Positions 35,114 through 43,875 of a stretch of 52,416 bases of DNA are shown here, piece after piece. The notes beneath the pieces were generated by a model, which worked only from the letters and a program-made list of their open reading frames with translations, was not told the origin of the DNA and made no database searches. The stretch comes from NZ13-RE01 sp049718665 (GTDB taxonomy: Bacteria; Dictyoglomota; Dictyoglomia; Dictyoglomales; Dictyoglomaceae), in NCBI GenBank assembly GCA_049718665.1, contig JBNARO010000012.1, positions 1 to 52,416 on the forward strand, read 5' to 3'. The first letter of the stretch is position 1; the number at the start of each line of letters is the position of its first letter. Both the position numbers and the translations under genes were made by a program.

Positions 35114-35698
35114 GTGGGACTTTCGAAAGGGATTATTGCAGTATATACAGGAGATGGAAAGGGAAAAACCACTTCTGCCTTAGGACAAGCGTTAAGAAGT
35201 GTTGGACATGGTCTTTCTGTCCTTTTTGTTCAATTCGTAAAAGGAAATAGTTATACAGGAGAGCTTTTTTCTACAAAATATCTTCCTAATTTTACTTTCT
35301 GGCAATTTGGAAGAGATTGTAAGTTTTCTTCTGCTATAAGAGATAATATTATTCCATGTGTTAATTGTGGAGAATGTTTCATTGGACCAGAAGGTCCTAC
35401 AGAATTAGATAAAAAAATAGTAAGCATAGGATGGGAAAAAGTTAAACAAAAAATTAAAAATCAAGAATTTGACATTATTATATTGGATGAAATAAGCTTA
35501 GCTATATATTTTAAACTTATTCCTTTAGAAGAGGTGATAGAAGTTCTAAATAATAAACCTCCTTCTATGGAAATAATACTAACAGGCAGAAAGATGCCTG
35601 AAGAGATTATATCTATAGCGGATCTTGTGACGGAAATGAAAGAAATTAAGCATCCTTATAAAAAAGGGATTTCTGCCCGATGGGGAATTGAATATTAA
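35114..35698 (+). CDS. cob(I)alamin adenosyltransferase, CobA/BtuR family
   Basis: A 194-residue P-loop enzyme that transfers adenosyl from ATP to cob(I)alamin. The P-loop is VYTGDGKGKTTSALGQ, followed by VLFVQFVKG and the IIILDEISLAI block. Between them is an unusual cysteine cluster, Cys69 and Cys82, Cys85, Cys88 (CVNCGEC), not seen in the classic CobA proteins I recall and suggestive of a metal or iron-sulfur site. The GTG start is supported by the family start and by the close TATAAT. It overlaps the convergent outer-membrane-like gene by 4 bp. Confidence 0.87.
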   Translation: MGLSKGIIAVYTGDGKGKTTSALGQALRSVGHGLSVLFVQFVKGNSYTGELFSTKYLPNFTFWQFGRDCKFSSAIRDNIIPCVNCGECFIGPEGPTELDKKIVSIGWEKVKQKIKNQEFDIIILDEISLAIYFKLIPLEEVIEVLNNKPPSMEIILTGRKMPEEIISIADLVTEMKEIKHPYKKGISARWGIEY

Positions 35699-36537
35699 AA
35701 TCTAATACTTCCTGTTAATTTGTATTGCTGATTTTGACTTTCTTCAGGATTTATAAAAGGAGCTAAAAGAGTTGCAAAATCTATCTGAAGAATATTTAGT
35801 CTTAATCCTAAACCTAATGTATAATTTGATGGATTTGTAATATCTCCCATAGATCCCCATCTTAGAGCTAAGAAATTTCCTATCCAGTGTTCTAATCCAA
35901 ATCTTAAGTAATTCCAATTATTTTCTTTTCCATACTTTTCTACATCTACAAAATCTATAAAAAGACTTGTCCCTTCTAAAGGTTTTAGACTTAATCCAAC
36001 AGCATATCCTTGGGGTAATGTGACTAAAAATTCTTTATCAGAAAATCTTTGTATAGTAAATCCATATCCTACAATTCCCGCCTTAATATTTCCCCAAAGA
36101 TCTAATAAAAATCCTACATTTCCCTTTATTATATCTTTTTCTCCTTCAATATATTGGAAACTTGTCCCAAAAAATATGCGAGAGGTTAAAGGAAACGCCA
36201 ATGCGGTTTTCCAATTTTCAAAAAAATAAGAATTATTATTTTTATTATAAACAAGATCTACCGTTAGAGCGAAAAAGGAGGTAGATGGATAAAAATAATT
36301 TATTATTAAATTGGGATTTTCTTTCCATGGATATTCAATAGATAAAGAAAGTTGAGGAAATTTTTTCAAAACTAAGGTTGCGGGATTGAAAAAGTAAGCC
36401 TCTCCATTACTATTCAAGGTAACAAAAGTTCCTCCCATTCCCAAGGATTTTGCATCCAAATTCTCTATTGTGGCTTGAGAAAAAGAGATATTTAAAATCA
36501 ATACTAATATGATAACTACAAAGAGAAATTTTTTCAT
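35695..36537 (-). CDS. exported beta-barrel-like protein (PorV/FadL-like)
   Basis: A 280-residue protein with a signal peptide (MKKFLFVVIILVLILNISFSQ) followed by the KSLGMGGTFVTL and GEAYFFNPATL pattern seen at the start of PorV, UPF0164 and FadL-like outer membrane barrels. The remainder alternates short aromatic-rich beta strands and turns and ends in an aromatic (GSIRF). This implies a diderm envelope. A GGAGGG ribosome site supports the start. Ligand or partner is unknown; it stands alone. Confidence 0.7.
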   Translation of the reverse strand: MKKFLFVVIILVLILNISFSQATIENLDAKSLGMGGTFVTLNSNGEAYFFNPATLVLKKFPQLSLSIEYPWKENPNLIINYFYPSTSFFALTVDLVYNKNNNSYFFENWKTALAFPLTSRIFFGTSFQYIEGEKDIIKGNVGFLLDLWGNIKAGIVGYGFTIQRFSDKEFLVTLPQGYAVGLSLKPLEGTSLFIDFVDVEKYGKENNWNYLRFGLEHWIGNFLALRWGSMGDITNPSNYTLGLGLRLNILQIDFATLLAPFINPEESQNQQYKLTGSIRF

Positions 36538-36587
36538 CCCATTACCCTCCTCATCCAGCGACTTTTATCACAAAAATTCTGGAATAT

Positions 36588-36617
36588 TTGACACATTTCT
36601 ATATAACTTATTATAAT
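36588..36617 (+). promoter_or_regulatory. promoter of the TIM-barrel isomerase gene
   Basis: Consensus TTGACA (36588-36593) and consensus TATAAT (36612-36617) are 18 bp apart. Transcription would start near 36624, about 15 nt before the ATG at 36639. The in-frame TTG is part of the -35 box and not a start codon. Confidence 0.78.
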
Positions 36618-36638
36618 CTAAAAAGTTTAAAAAATAAA

Positions 36639-37457
36639 ATGGGAAAAGTTGGTTTTTCTCTTACATCTTTAAAAAGAGTATTGCCTTTAAAAGCTCTGGA
36701 TATTGCAAAGGAAAAAGGGGCAGAAGTAGTAGAGCTTTTTGGAGACCTTTCAGTAATTTTAAAGGGGTTAGGCGCCCAAGATCCAGAAAAAATTAGAAAA
36801 AAAGCAGAAAAATATAATATTTTTCTTACAATGCATCTTCCCATGATAGATATTAATCTTGCCAGTCTTAATGACCTAATATATGAAAGCAGTATTGAAA
36901 GTACCTTTAAGGCTTTGGAATATGCAAGAAGATGTGGAGTAAAATTAGTAGTAGTCCATCCTGGATTAGTTCCTGCAAGACATTTTTTAGTTATTCTTCT
37001 GGCAAAAAGAAGATTAATAAGAGCCCTTGAAAAAATAATAAACTTAGGAGAGAAATATAACATAAAAATTGCAATAGAAAATACTGCGTTAGATAAAAAG
37101 GATCTATTTTTAAAAGTTTCCCATTTTAAAAAATTTGTTCTCTCCTTTAAGGGGAAACTTAGTGTATGTTTTGATTTTGGTCATGCTATGGTATCTAAGG
37201 ATGGTTTAGCAAAAACATGGAATGAACTAAAGCCTTTTATTTCTCATATTCATATTCATGATAATCATGGAAGAGAAGATGAACACCTACCCTTAGGAGA
37301 GGGTATTATTGATTTTTCTCTATACTGGGAAGAATTGAGAAATTTTGATGGAACTATAGTTTTAGAAGTGAATGATTCTAATAGAAAAATGAAAGGACTT
37401 TGGGAAAGTTTACAAAAACTTAAAAATTTAGAAGGAGGGGAAAATCCCCTCCCTTAA
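36639..37457 (+). CDS. sugar phosphate isomerase/epimerase-family TIM barrel
   Basis: A 272-residue protein of the AP-endonuclease-2/xylose isomerase-like fold. Visible superfamily motifs are VVVHPGLVP, IKIAIENTALD, LSVCFDFGHAM and SHIHIHDNHGREDEHLPLGEG, which supply the metal ligands and the GxG end. The substrate is unknown and it could be either an isomerase or an endonuclease-fold relative. I take ATG 36639, downstream of a consensus promoter. No ribosome site is visible before it. It converges on the aldolase gene, 4 bp away. Confidence 0.8.
   Translation: MGKVGFSLTSLKRVLPLKALDIAKEKGAEVVELFGDLSVILKGLGAQDPEKIRKKAEKYNIFLTMHLPMIDINLASLNDLIYESSIESTFKALEYARRCGVKLVVVHPGLVPARHFLVILLAKRRLIRALEKIINLGEKYNIKIAIENTALDKKDLFLKVSHFKKFVLSFKGKLSVCFDFGHAMVSKDGLAKTWNELKPFISHIHIHDNHGREDEHLPLGEGIIDFSLYWEELRNFDGTIVLEVNDSNRKMKGLWESLQKLKNLEGGENPLP
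37434..37452. terminator. hairpin between the isomerase and aldolase stops
   Basis: An 8-bp GC-rich stem (GGAGGGGA/TCCCCTCC, 3-nt loop) covers the last codons of the isomerase gene. The T run after it is short in both directions, so it may be a weak terminator shared by the convergent genes. Confidence 0.5.
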
Positions 37458-37461
37458 ATGA

Positions 37462-38415
37462 TTAACTACTTTTAATACTTTCAAGAATTTCTTCTGCTTT
37501 TCCACTACATCCTAAAACATTTCTTAATTTATGTTTTACTACCTCTTTAATAGCGGTTCTTGCAGGTCCTAAATATTTTCTTGGGTCAAATTCTTCAGGG
37601 TGCAACGCAAATTGTTCTCTTAATGTAGCAGTCATTGCAAGTCTTAAATCTGTGTCAATATTAACTTTGCATATTCCCATAGTAGTTGCTTTTCTTATCA
37701 TTTCTTCTGGAACACCCTTTGCCCCACTAAGCTTAGCACCATACTTATTTGCTTTCTCTACAAGGTCCTGAAGAACAGAGGATGCACCGTGAAGAACTAA
37801 TGGAAAACCAGGAAGTTTTTTTGCAATTGCTTCTAATCTTTCAAAATCCAATCTTGGTTCTCCCTTAAACTTATATGCCCCATGGCTTGTCCCAATAGCT
37901 ATAGCTAAGGAGTCCACTCCAGTCCTTTCTACAAATTCTACTGCCTCATCAGGGTCAGTATAAATTGCCTCTTGTGATACTACATGTTCTTCAATTCCCT
38001 TTAATTTCCCTAACTCACCTTCAACAACTACTCCTCGAGGGTGAGCATAATCTACTACTTTCTTTGTTATAGCAATATTTTCTTCAAAAGGTAAATGAGA
38101 GCCATCTATCATTACTGATGTAAATCCCGCATCAATGACTTCTTTACAAAGTTCAAAAGAATCCCCATGATCTAAATGAACACAAATAGGAATATCAGGG
38201 GCATCCTCCATAGCAGCTTCTACAAGTTTCATTAAGTAAACAAGTTTTGCATAGTTTCTTGCACCCTTTGAAATCTGTAGGATTAAAGGAGCCTTTTCTT
38301 CTTTTGCAGCTTCTATAACTCCCTGAAGAATTTCCATATTATTTACGTTGAAAGCACCTATTGCGTATTTACCATAGGCTTTTTTGAACATTTCCTTTGT
38401 GCTTACTAATGGCAT
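37462..38415 (-). CDS. fba: class II fructose-bisphosphate aldolase
   Basis: A 317-residue zinc-dependent aldolase that splits fructose-1,6-bisphosphate into two triose phosphates. Metal and catalytic residues are in the HLDHGDS block (His80, Asp82, His83), with the zinc histidines in AIGTSHGAYK and LVLHGASS, and NIDTDLRLA for phosphate binding. Length is normal for the Bacillus-like class IIB subgroup. The start is preceded by GGGAGGTC. It serves central glycolysis or gluconeogenesis. Confidence 0.95.
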   Translation of the reverse strand: MPLVSTKEMFKKAYGKYAIGAFNVNNMEILQGVIEAAKEEKAPLILQISKGARNYAKLVYLMKLVEAAMEDAPDIPICVHLDHGDSFELCKEVIDAGFTSVMIDGSHLPFEENIAITKKVVDYAHPRGVVVEGELGKLKGIEEHVVSQEAIYTDPDEAVEFVERTGVDSLAIAIGTSHGAYKFKGEPRLDFERLEAIAKKLPGFPLVLHGASSVLQDLVEKANKYGAKLSGAKGVPEEMIRKATTMGICKVNIDTDLRLAMTATLREQFALHPEEFDPRKYLGPARTAIKEVVKHKLRNVLGCSGKAEEILESIKSS

Positions 38416-38520
38416 ATTTTTGACCTCCCTAATTTTGTTCTTTTAAGTATAAAGTATATCATATTATATGAACAATAATTTTTAAAAATTTTTAATATTC
38501 AACTAAAGATAATGATTAAT

Positions 38521-38549
38521 TTGAAAAGAATTATGGCTTAGATTACAAT
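38521..38549 (+). promoter_or_regulatory. promoter of the phosphomannomutase gene
   Basis: TTGAAA (38521-38526) and TACAAT (38544-38549) are 17 bp apart, about 29 bp before the ATG, which has an AAAGGAGGAATC ribosome site. Confidence 0.65.
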
Positions 38550-38577
38550 AATATTTAAAGAAAGGAGGAATCTCAAT

Positions 38578-40011
38578 ATGAGTTTAAATTTAGATAGAAA
38601 TATTTTCAGAATGTATGATATAAGAGGAGAAGTAGGGAAGAACTTAACAGAAGATGTAGTAAATCTTATTGGAAGAGCATATGGAATAAAACTAAAAGAA
38701 AAGATCAAAAAAGAGAATTTAAAAGTATCTATTGGACATGATGCGAGACTTTCTTCAGAAAAGTTTTCAAAAGCATTAATTGATGGAATTACATCTCAAG
38801 GTATAGATGTGATATTCTTAGGACTAATTCCTACACCTGTTTTATACTTCTCTTTATTTAATCTTCCTGTGGATGGAGGAATAATGATTACAGGAAGTCA
38901 TAATCCTCCACAATTTAATGGTATGAAGATTTGCATAGGAAAAGAAACTATTTATGGGGAGGAAATTCAAGAAATTTATAAGATTGCAAGAGAGTATAAA
39001 AGAGAAGATGGATTAAAGAAAGGGAATGTAGAAAATTTTGATATTCTTTCTGTATATAAAGATTATCTTGTGAAGGAATTTAGTAAAGGACCTATTAAGG
39101 AGTTGAAAGAAAAAACATTGAAAATTGTTATAGATTCTGGAAATGGATGTGGAGGACTTGTTATTCCAGAAGTTTTAAGAAAACTTGGTGTTGATGTGAT
39201 AGATTTATTCTCAGAACCTGATGGAAATTTCCCAAATCATCATCCTGATCCCACCATTGTAGAAACATTAACAGTATTAAAAGAAACAGTCTTAAAAGAG
39301 AAGGCAGATTTTGGAGTTGCCTATGATGGAGATGCTGATAGGATTGGAATTATCGATGAGAATGGAGAGGTAGTATATGGAGATAAGCTAACATATATTT
39401 TTGGAAAGGATATTTTAAGAGACCATCCCTCTGGGAAAATTATTGGAGAGGTTAAATGCTCAAAAACATTGTTTGATGGGATAGAAAAATTGGGAGGAAT
39501 TCCCATTCTTTCGCCAGTAGGTCATTCATTAATTAAAAAGAGATTAAGAGAGGAAAATGCCCTTTTGGCGGGAGAAATGAGTGGGCATATATTCTTTAAT
39601 GATAGATATTATGGATATGATGATGCATTATATTCTACTTTAAGACTTACTGAAATTTATGCGAGAGAAAAATTAAGAAATCCTAATTTTAAATTCTCTC
39701 AGCTTCTTTTAGATCTTCCTAAGGTTTATGTATCTCCTGAAATTAGGATTCACTGTCCTGATGAGAAGAAATTTGAAGTAATTAAAAATATACTACCTCA
39801 ATTAGAGAAGAAATATCCTGAAATTTATAAAGATGTAAAAAAGGTAATAACTATTGATGGGGTTAGAATAGAATTTTCTGATGGATGGGCATTGGCTCGT
39901 GCTAGTAATACAGAGCCAGTAATAGTTATGAGATTTGAAGCAGAAAGCGAAGAAAAATTAAATCTTTATAGAAAAGTTTTTGAGGAATTATTAACTGAAG
40001 ATAATTTATAA
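38578..40011 (+). CDS. manB: phosphomannomutase/phosphoglucomutase
   Basis: A 477-residue alpha-D-phosphohexomutase. The phosphoserine loop is ITGSHNPPQFNG with Ser107, the magnesium loop is AYDGDADRIG, the sugar-binding loop is GEMSGHIFF and the phosphate-binding loop is RASNTEPVIV. It interconverts the 6- and 1-phosphates of mannose and probably glucose, supplying the manC-like enzyme and polysaccharide synthesis. It has a strong ribosome site and overlaps the convergent nucleoside phosphorylase gene by 6 bp. The mannose versus glucose preference is not readable. Confidence 0.94.
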   Translation: MSLNLDRNIFRMYDIRGEVGKNLTEDVVNLIGRAYGIKLKEKIKKENLKVSIGHDARLSSEKFSKALIDGITSQGIDVIFLGLIPTPVLYFSLFNLPVDGGIMITGSHNPPQFNGMKICIGKETIYGEEIQEIYKIAREYKREDGLKKGNVENFDILSVYKDYLVKEFSKGPIKELKEKTLKIVIDSGNGCGGLVIPEVLRKLGVDVIDLFSEPDGNFPNHHPDPTIVETLTVLKETVLKEKADFGVAYDGDADRIGIIDENGEVVYGDKLTYIFGKDILRDHPSGKIIGEVKCSKTLFDGIEKLGGIPILSPVGHSLIKKRLREENALLAGEMSGHIFFNDRYYGYDDALYSTLRLTEIYAREKLRNPNFKFSQLLLDLPKVYVSPEIRIHCPDEKKFEVIKNILPQLEKKYPEIYKDVKKVITIDGVRIEFSDGWALARASNTEPVIVMRFEAESEEKLNLYRKVFEELLTEDNL

Positions 40012-40719
40012 TCTATAAAGGCTTTCTAAAGCAATCTCGATAGAAAGCTCTTCTCCTTTTCTAAATAATTCTTCTTGGGAGGGGGGTTTAATAATTCCTT
40101 TTAATACATTTCCATCTATGGAAAACAGAGCTCCCGCTTTTACTCCTCTTCTTTGAGAGACTATAAATACACATCCACTTTCCATCTCTACCGCTTTAAC
40201 TCCCACTTTAGATAATAATATTTTTTCTTCCTCAGTCTTTGGGATATAAAATACATCAGTAGATAAAGTTATTCCATAAAATACTCTTTCTGTTTTTTCT
40301 TTTGCAACTTCTACTAATGTTTTTAATACATCAAAATCAGGAACTGCGGGAAATTCTTTCGGAAGGTAATGAAGAGTTGTTCCATCTTCTCTTATACTTC
40401 CTGTTGCGATTACAATATCTCCCACCTCAATTTCTGGGCTCATTCCTCCCGCAGAACCTACCCTTATAAATATTCTTCCCCCAAGTTTTATAATTTCTTC
40501 TAAAACAATAGCGGTAGATGGTGCTCCCATTCCTGTAGTTGCTACTGTTATCTTTTTATCTTTATAATATCCTGAATACACATATAAAGCTCTATAAGTA
40601 TTTACTAATTTTGACTCTCTTAAGAATTTCTCACCAATTTTCTGAGCTCTTCCAGGATCTCCAACTAAAATCACATGGGAAGATATATCTTTTTCCTCTG
40701 CTTTTATATGAAAAGGCAT
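40006..40719 (-). CDS. nucleoside phosphorylase (PNP/uridine phosphorylase family)
   Basis: A 237-residue NP-I family enzyme, which cleaves nucleosides with phosphate. It has the family start VGDPGRAQKIGEKFL, the TTGMGAPSTAIVLEE phosphate-site region, IRVGSAGGMSP and the VEMESGCVF block with the ribose-binding Glu. The final loop is SIDGN instead of the SDH-type loop of classic DeoD, so the base preference is unclear. I chose ATG 40719 behind GGAGAGG instead of the in-frame TTG at 40734 that overlaps it. Last gene of the nucleoside operon. Confidence 0.88.
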   Translation of the reverse strand: MPFHIKAEEKDISSHVILVGDPGRAQKIGEKFLRESKLVNTYRALYVYSGYYKDKKITVATTGMGAPSTAIVLEEIIKLGGRIFIRVGSAGGMSPEIEVGDIVIATGSIREDGTTLHYLPKEFPAVPDFDVLKTLVEVAKEKTERVFYGITLSTDVFYIPKTEEEKILLSKVGVKAVEMESGCVFIVSQRRGVKAGALFSIDGNVLKGIIKPPSQEELFRKGEELSIEIALESLYRL

Positions 40720-40720
40720 G

Positions 40721-42019
40721 TTATTCCTCTCCAAAGATTTGAATTGGTTTTTCTCGAACCCTTTTTCTTAATCTTTCTGATATTTCTTTAATTTCTTTTA
40801 AAAGTTCTTTTATATCTACCGTTAGAAGAGTCCCATTTTTTACCACAATCCTTCCATTAACCATTACTGTATCTACCTCTCTTTCAGAAAGAGAATATAA
40901 AATATTCGCAAAAATGTTATTTTCAGGCTGAAGTTCTGGAGCATTTTTCTTTATTAATACTAAATCTGCAATATATCCTTCCTTTATCTCTCCCAAATCT
41001 TTTCTTATAGCTTTTGCTCCCCTTGTTAAGAGAGGCAAAACTTCTTCTACTTTTACAACCTCTGCATTTTGCTCAGAAAGTTTTCCAAGAAGAGCAGAGT
41101 CTCTTGCAGATTCTAGTACTGATAAATTAGAATTGGATGCGGGTCCATCAGTTCCGATTCCCACATTTATTTTTTCTCTTAAAGCCTTAGGTAGGAAATT
41201 ATTTATTATTCCAAATCTCATATATGTCTTAGGACAATGGGCAACAAAGGAATTTGTTTCTTTTATTATTTTTAGTTCTTCATTAGTAGCAAAATAAGCA
41301 TGAGCTAAAATGGTATTTTCCTTAACAATACCTAAATCATATAAATATTTTATAGGGGTTCTCCCTTTCTCTTTTAGACTTTTTTCTACCTGCCATTTTT
41401 CTTCAGATACATGGATATGAATCTTAAGATTTTCTTTTGCACTTAATTTTGCTATTTCCTTTAAAAACTCTTCAGGGCATATATAAGGGGAATGTGGCCC
41501 TAAGGATAAAGTAATTCTTGAACTTTTTCCAGAATATTTCTCATAAAATTTCATAGCTTTTTTAAAATTTTCTTCATGACCTTCCCCTGTTCCAAAAAGA
41601 GTCCAAGATAAGTCAGCTCTAATTCCTATCTCTTCATAAGCTTCAAAAGCATGGTCCATGTAAAAGTAATGATCAAATACAGTGGTCACTCCATTGAGAA
41701 GCATCTCATAAGCTCCTAAAAGAGTTCCAAAATATACATCTTTCTCTTGTAAATTTGCTTCATATATCCATATGTGCTTATTGAACCAGTCCTTTATACT
41801 TACATCCTCTGCAATTCCTCGAAGAAGACTCATAGCGGTGTGAGAATGCAAGTTTACAAGTCCTGGGATAAGATAGAAATTACTCCCATCTATAACCTCT
41901 CCTTCTCTCAAAAGGTTTTCTCCAATTTTTACTATTCTTTCCCCTTCTATTAATACGTCTTTTCCCTCTAATACAGTGAGATCTTCAAAATTTATAATAG
42001 TAGTATTCTCAATAAGCAT
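40721..42019 (-). CDS. mtaD: amidohydrolase, MTA/SAH deaminase-like
   Basis: A 432-residue TIM-barrel amidohydrolase. Metal ligands appear in LVNLHSHTAMSLLRG, in KIHIHVSEE, in ILAHAYFATNEE and in GIGTDGPASNSNLS. It matches 5-methylthioadenosine/S-adenosylhomocysteine deaminases, which convert the adenine moiety to hypoxanthine. Related enzymes deaminate adenosine or guanine, so the exact substrate is inferred. It lies 3 bp after a nucleoside hydrolase and 1 bp before a nucleoside phosphorylase, which fits purine salvage. Confidence 0.88.
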   Translation of the reverse strand: MLIENTTIINFEDLTVLEGKDVLIEGERIVKIGENLLREGEVIDGSNFYLIPGLVNLHSHTAMSLLRGIAEDVSIKDWFNKHIWIYEANLQEKDVYFGTLLGAYEMLLNGVTTVFDHYFYMDHAFEAYEEIGIRADLSWTLFGTGEGHEENFKKAMKFYEKYSGKSSRITLSLGPHSPYICPEEFLKEIAKLSAKENLKIHIHVSEEKWQVEKSLKEKGRTPIKYLYDLGIVKENTILAHAYFATNEELKIIKETNSFVAHCPKTYMRFGIINNFLPKALREKINVGIGTDGPASNSNLSVLESARDSALLGKLSEQNAEVVKVEEVLPLLTRGAKAIRKDLGEIKEGYIADLVLIKKNAPELQPENNIFANILYSLSEREVDTVMVNGRIVVKNGTLLTVDIKELLKEIKEISERLRKRVREKPIQIFGEE

Positions 42020-42022
42020 TAT

Positions 42023-42964
42023 TTAAGAACACCTCTCATCAAGAGTTTTTAATGCAGAAAATATTAAATCTTTAAATCTTTCAAGATCTATTTCTACTGC
42101 AACCTCTACATTAGGTTCCTTTTTTAATACATTGTAATAATCTACCACTGTCCTTCCTCGGGTTAATTCACTCTTCGTTTCAATTTCCACATAAAATTTC
42201 CTTTTCTTCACAATAGTGGGATCTATAACTTCTGCTACTGCTACTGCATCATGCAGTGGTGCTCCATTAAATCCAAAGAATTCTTTATTAGCATTAGCAA
42301 AAAATTTAAGAAGATCTGCTACAATTTTACTTATTCTCCCACCTTTTCTCAATTTTTCTATATCATCAAAAGTAAAAAGAGCTTTATTAGTTACATCGAG
42401 TCCAATCATAGTTATAGGAACTCCAGATTCAAATACAATTTTTGCAGATTCAGGATCTACATATATATTAAATTCTGCGGATGGAGTAATATTAGAATCA
42501 AAGACCGCTCCTCCCATCAGAACAATTCTTTCAATCTTTTCTTTTATTTTTGGCTCTTTAAACAAGGCGACAGCAATATTTGTCAATGGTCCTGTAGGAA
42601 CAAGATATATCTTTTCCTTTGAATTTTTCAATGTATCAATGATGAAATCTACTGCATGAACCTCTAAACCTTTGATTTCAGATAGTGGCAGATCTGCACC
42701 ATCAAGTCCTGATACTCCATGAATAGAAGGAGCGGTAGTAAGTTCCCTTAATAGAGGTTTATCAAATCCTCGGGCAACAGGAATATTATATTCTCTTATA
42801 AGAGTTAAAATCTTAAGAGCATTTTGGAAAGTTTTTTCACCTACCTGATTTCCCGCAACAGTAGTAATTCCAAGAAGATCTATATCAGGATGAGAAACCG
42901 CTAACATAATAGCTACCATATCATCATGTCCAGGATCACAATCTAAAATTATTTTTTTCTTCAT
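42023..42964 (-). CDS. inosine/uridine-preferring nucleoside hydrolase
   Basis: A 313-residue IUNH-family enzyme, which hydrolyses nucleosides to ribose and base. The calcium-binding signature is IILDCDPGHDDMVAIML, with VPTGPLTNIAVAL and FNIYVDPESAKIVF matching the family core, and the C-terminal LHDAVAVAEV block carrying the last metal-site residues. It overlaps the upstream permease gene by 4 bp. A second paralogue starts the same operon, so the two may differ in base preference. Confidence 0.93.
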   Translation of the reverse strand: MKKKIILDCDPGHDDMVAIMLAVSHPDIDLLGITTVAGNQVGEKTFQNALKILTLIREYNIPVARGFDKPLLRELTTAPSIHGVSGLDGADLPLSEIKGLEVHAVDFIIDTLKNSKEKIYLVPTGPLTNIAVALFKEPKIKEKIERIVLMGGAVFDSNITPSAEFNIYVDPESAKIVFESGVPITMIGLDVTNKALFTFDDIEKLRKGGRISKIVADLLKFFANANKEFFGFNGAPLHDAVAVAEVIDPTIVKKRKFYVEIETKSELTRGRTVVDYYNVLKKEPNVEVAVEIDLERFKDLIFSALKTLDERCS

Positions 42965-43875
42965 TTTTCCTCACCTCTATATGTTTGTATAGAATATATC
43001 GTAAGAAATATTATTGTAGCAATATATGGAATCATTTGAATAAATTCTGAGGGAAGTTGGACCGATGCTAAATATATAGCAAGAGTCATAACCGCACCAA
43101 ATAGAAGAGAAGAAAGAAAGACTCCTAAGGGCATATTTCTTCCAAGACTTGCTGCTGCAAGAGCAATAAACCCTCTTCCCGCAGTCATATCTCTTCCAAA
43201 CCAAGAGACATACCCCATAGAAAGATAAAGTCCCCCAAGACTTGCAAATATTCCTGAAAGAATCAATGCGATAAACTTTATTCTTGCTACATTTACTCCT
43301 ACAGACTCAGCAGATTCTGGATTTTCTCCTACCGCTCTTATTCTTAATCCCAATGGTGTCTTAAAGATGAGAAGATAAAAAATAAGTACAGAGATTAAAG
43401 AAAGATAAGTTAATATATTATGACCAGAGAAAATCTTTCCTAAAATAGGTATATCCTTTAATATGGGAATATGAATAGATGGAAAAACTAAACTTGTCAA
43501 GGAACTGGAGGTCCCTTTATCACCAGATATAAGGTATAAAAGAAAAACAGTAAATCCTGATGCAAAAAGATTTAGTGCTATCCCTGCAAGAACAATATCT
43601 GTTTTTAACCTTAAGTGGAAATAAGCTAAAATACTCGCATATATTATTCCTACAAGGATCCCTGCTAAAAATGCTAAGATTAGATTTTTTATTAAAGCAC
43701 TTACAATGACTCCTGTCAAAGCAGACATTAACATGGTTCCTTCTAAGGATATATTTATGGAACCGCTTATAGAAGATATAGCAGCAGAAATAGTTGGGAA
43801 AAGAATAGGAGTCATCACTCTAAGAATAGTAAAATAAAACTCTAGAGAGGTTAAACTATGTAATAACTGAGTCAT
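42961..43875 (-). CDS. BMP-type nucleoside ABC importer permease (second)
   Basis: A 304-residue permease of the branched-chain/BMP-type importer family, with about eight to ten hydrophobic helices, the N-terminal SGSINISLEGTMLMSAL block and ALGLRIRAVGENPESAESVG-like cytoplasmic loop (here LGLRIRAVGENPESA) that engages the ATPase. It forms the channel with the neighbouring permease. It overlaps both neighbours by 4 bp (ATGA), indicating tight coupling. Confidence 0.9.
   Translation of the reverse strand: MTQLLHSLTSLEFYFTILRVMTPILFPTISAAISSISGSINISLEGTMLMSALTGVIVSALIKNLILAFLAGILVGIIYASILAYFHLRLKTDIVLAGIALNLFASGFTVFLLYLISGDKGTSSSLTSLVFPSIHIPILKDIPILGKIFSGHNILTYLSLISVLIFYLLIFKTPLGLRIRAVGENPESAESVGVNVARIKFIALILSGIFASLGGLYLSMGYVSWFGRDMTAGRGFIALAAASLGRNMPLGVFLSSLLFGAVMTLAIYLASVQLPSEFIQMIPYIATIIFLTIYSIQTYRGEEK

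Noticed and set aside
36588..36638. Extended start (TTG) for the TIM-barrel isomerase
   Set aside because: The TTG is part of a consensus TTGACA-18-TATAAT promoter, and family similarity begins at the later ATG.
42216..42659. 147-codon plus-strand frame inside the nucleoside hydrolase gene
   Set aside because: It is the complement of a clearly coding frame and shows no recognisable family.
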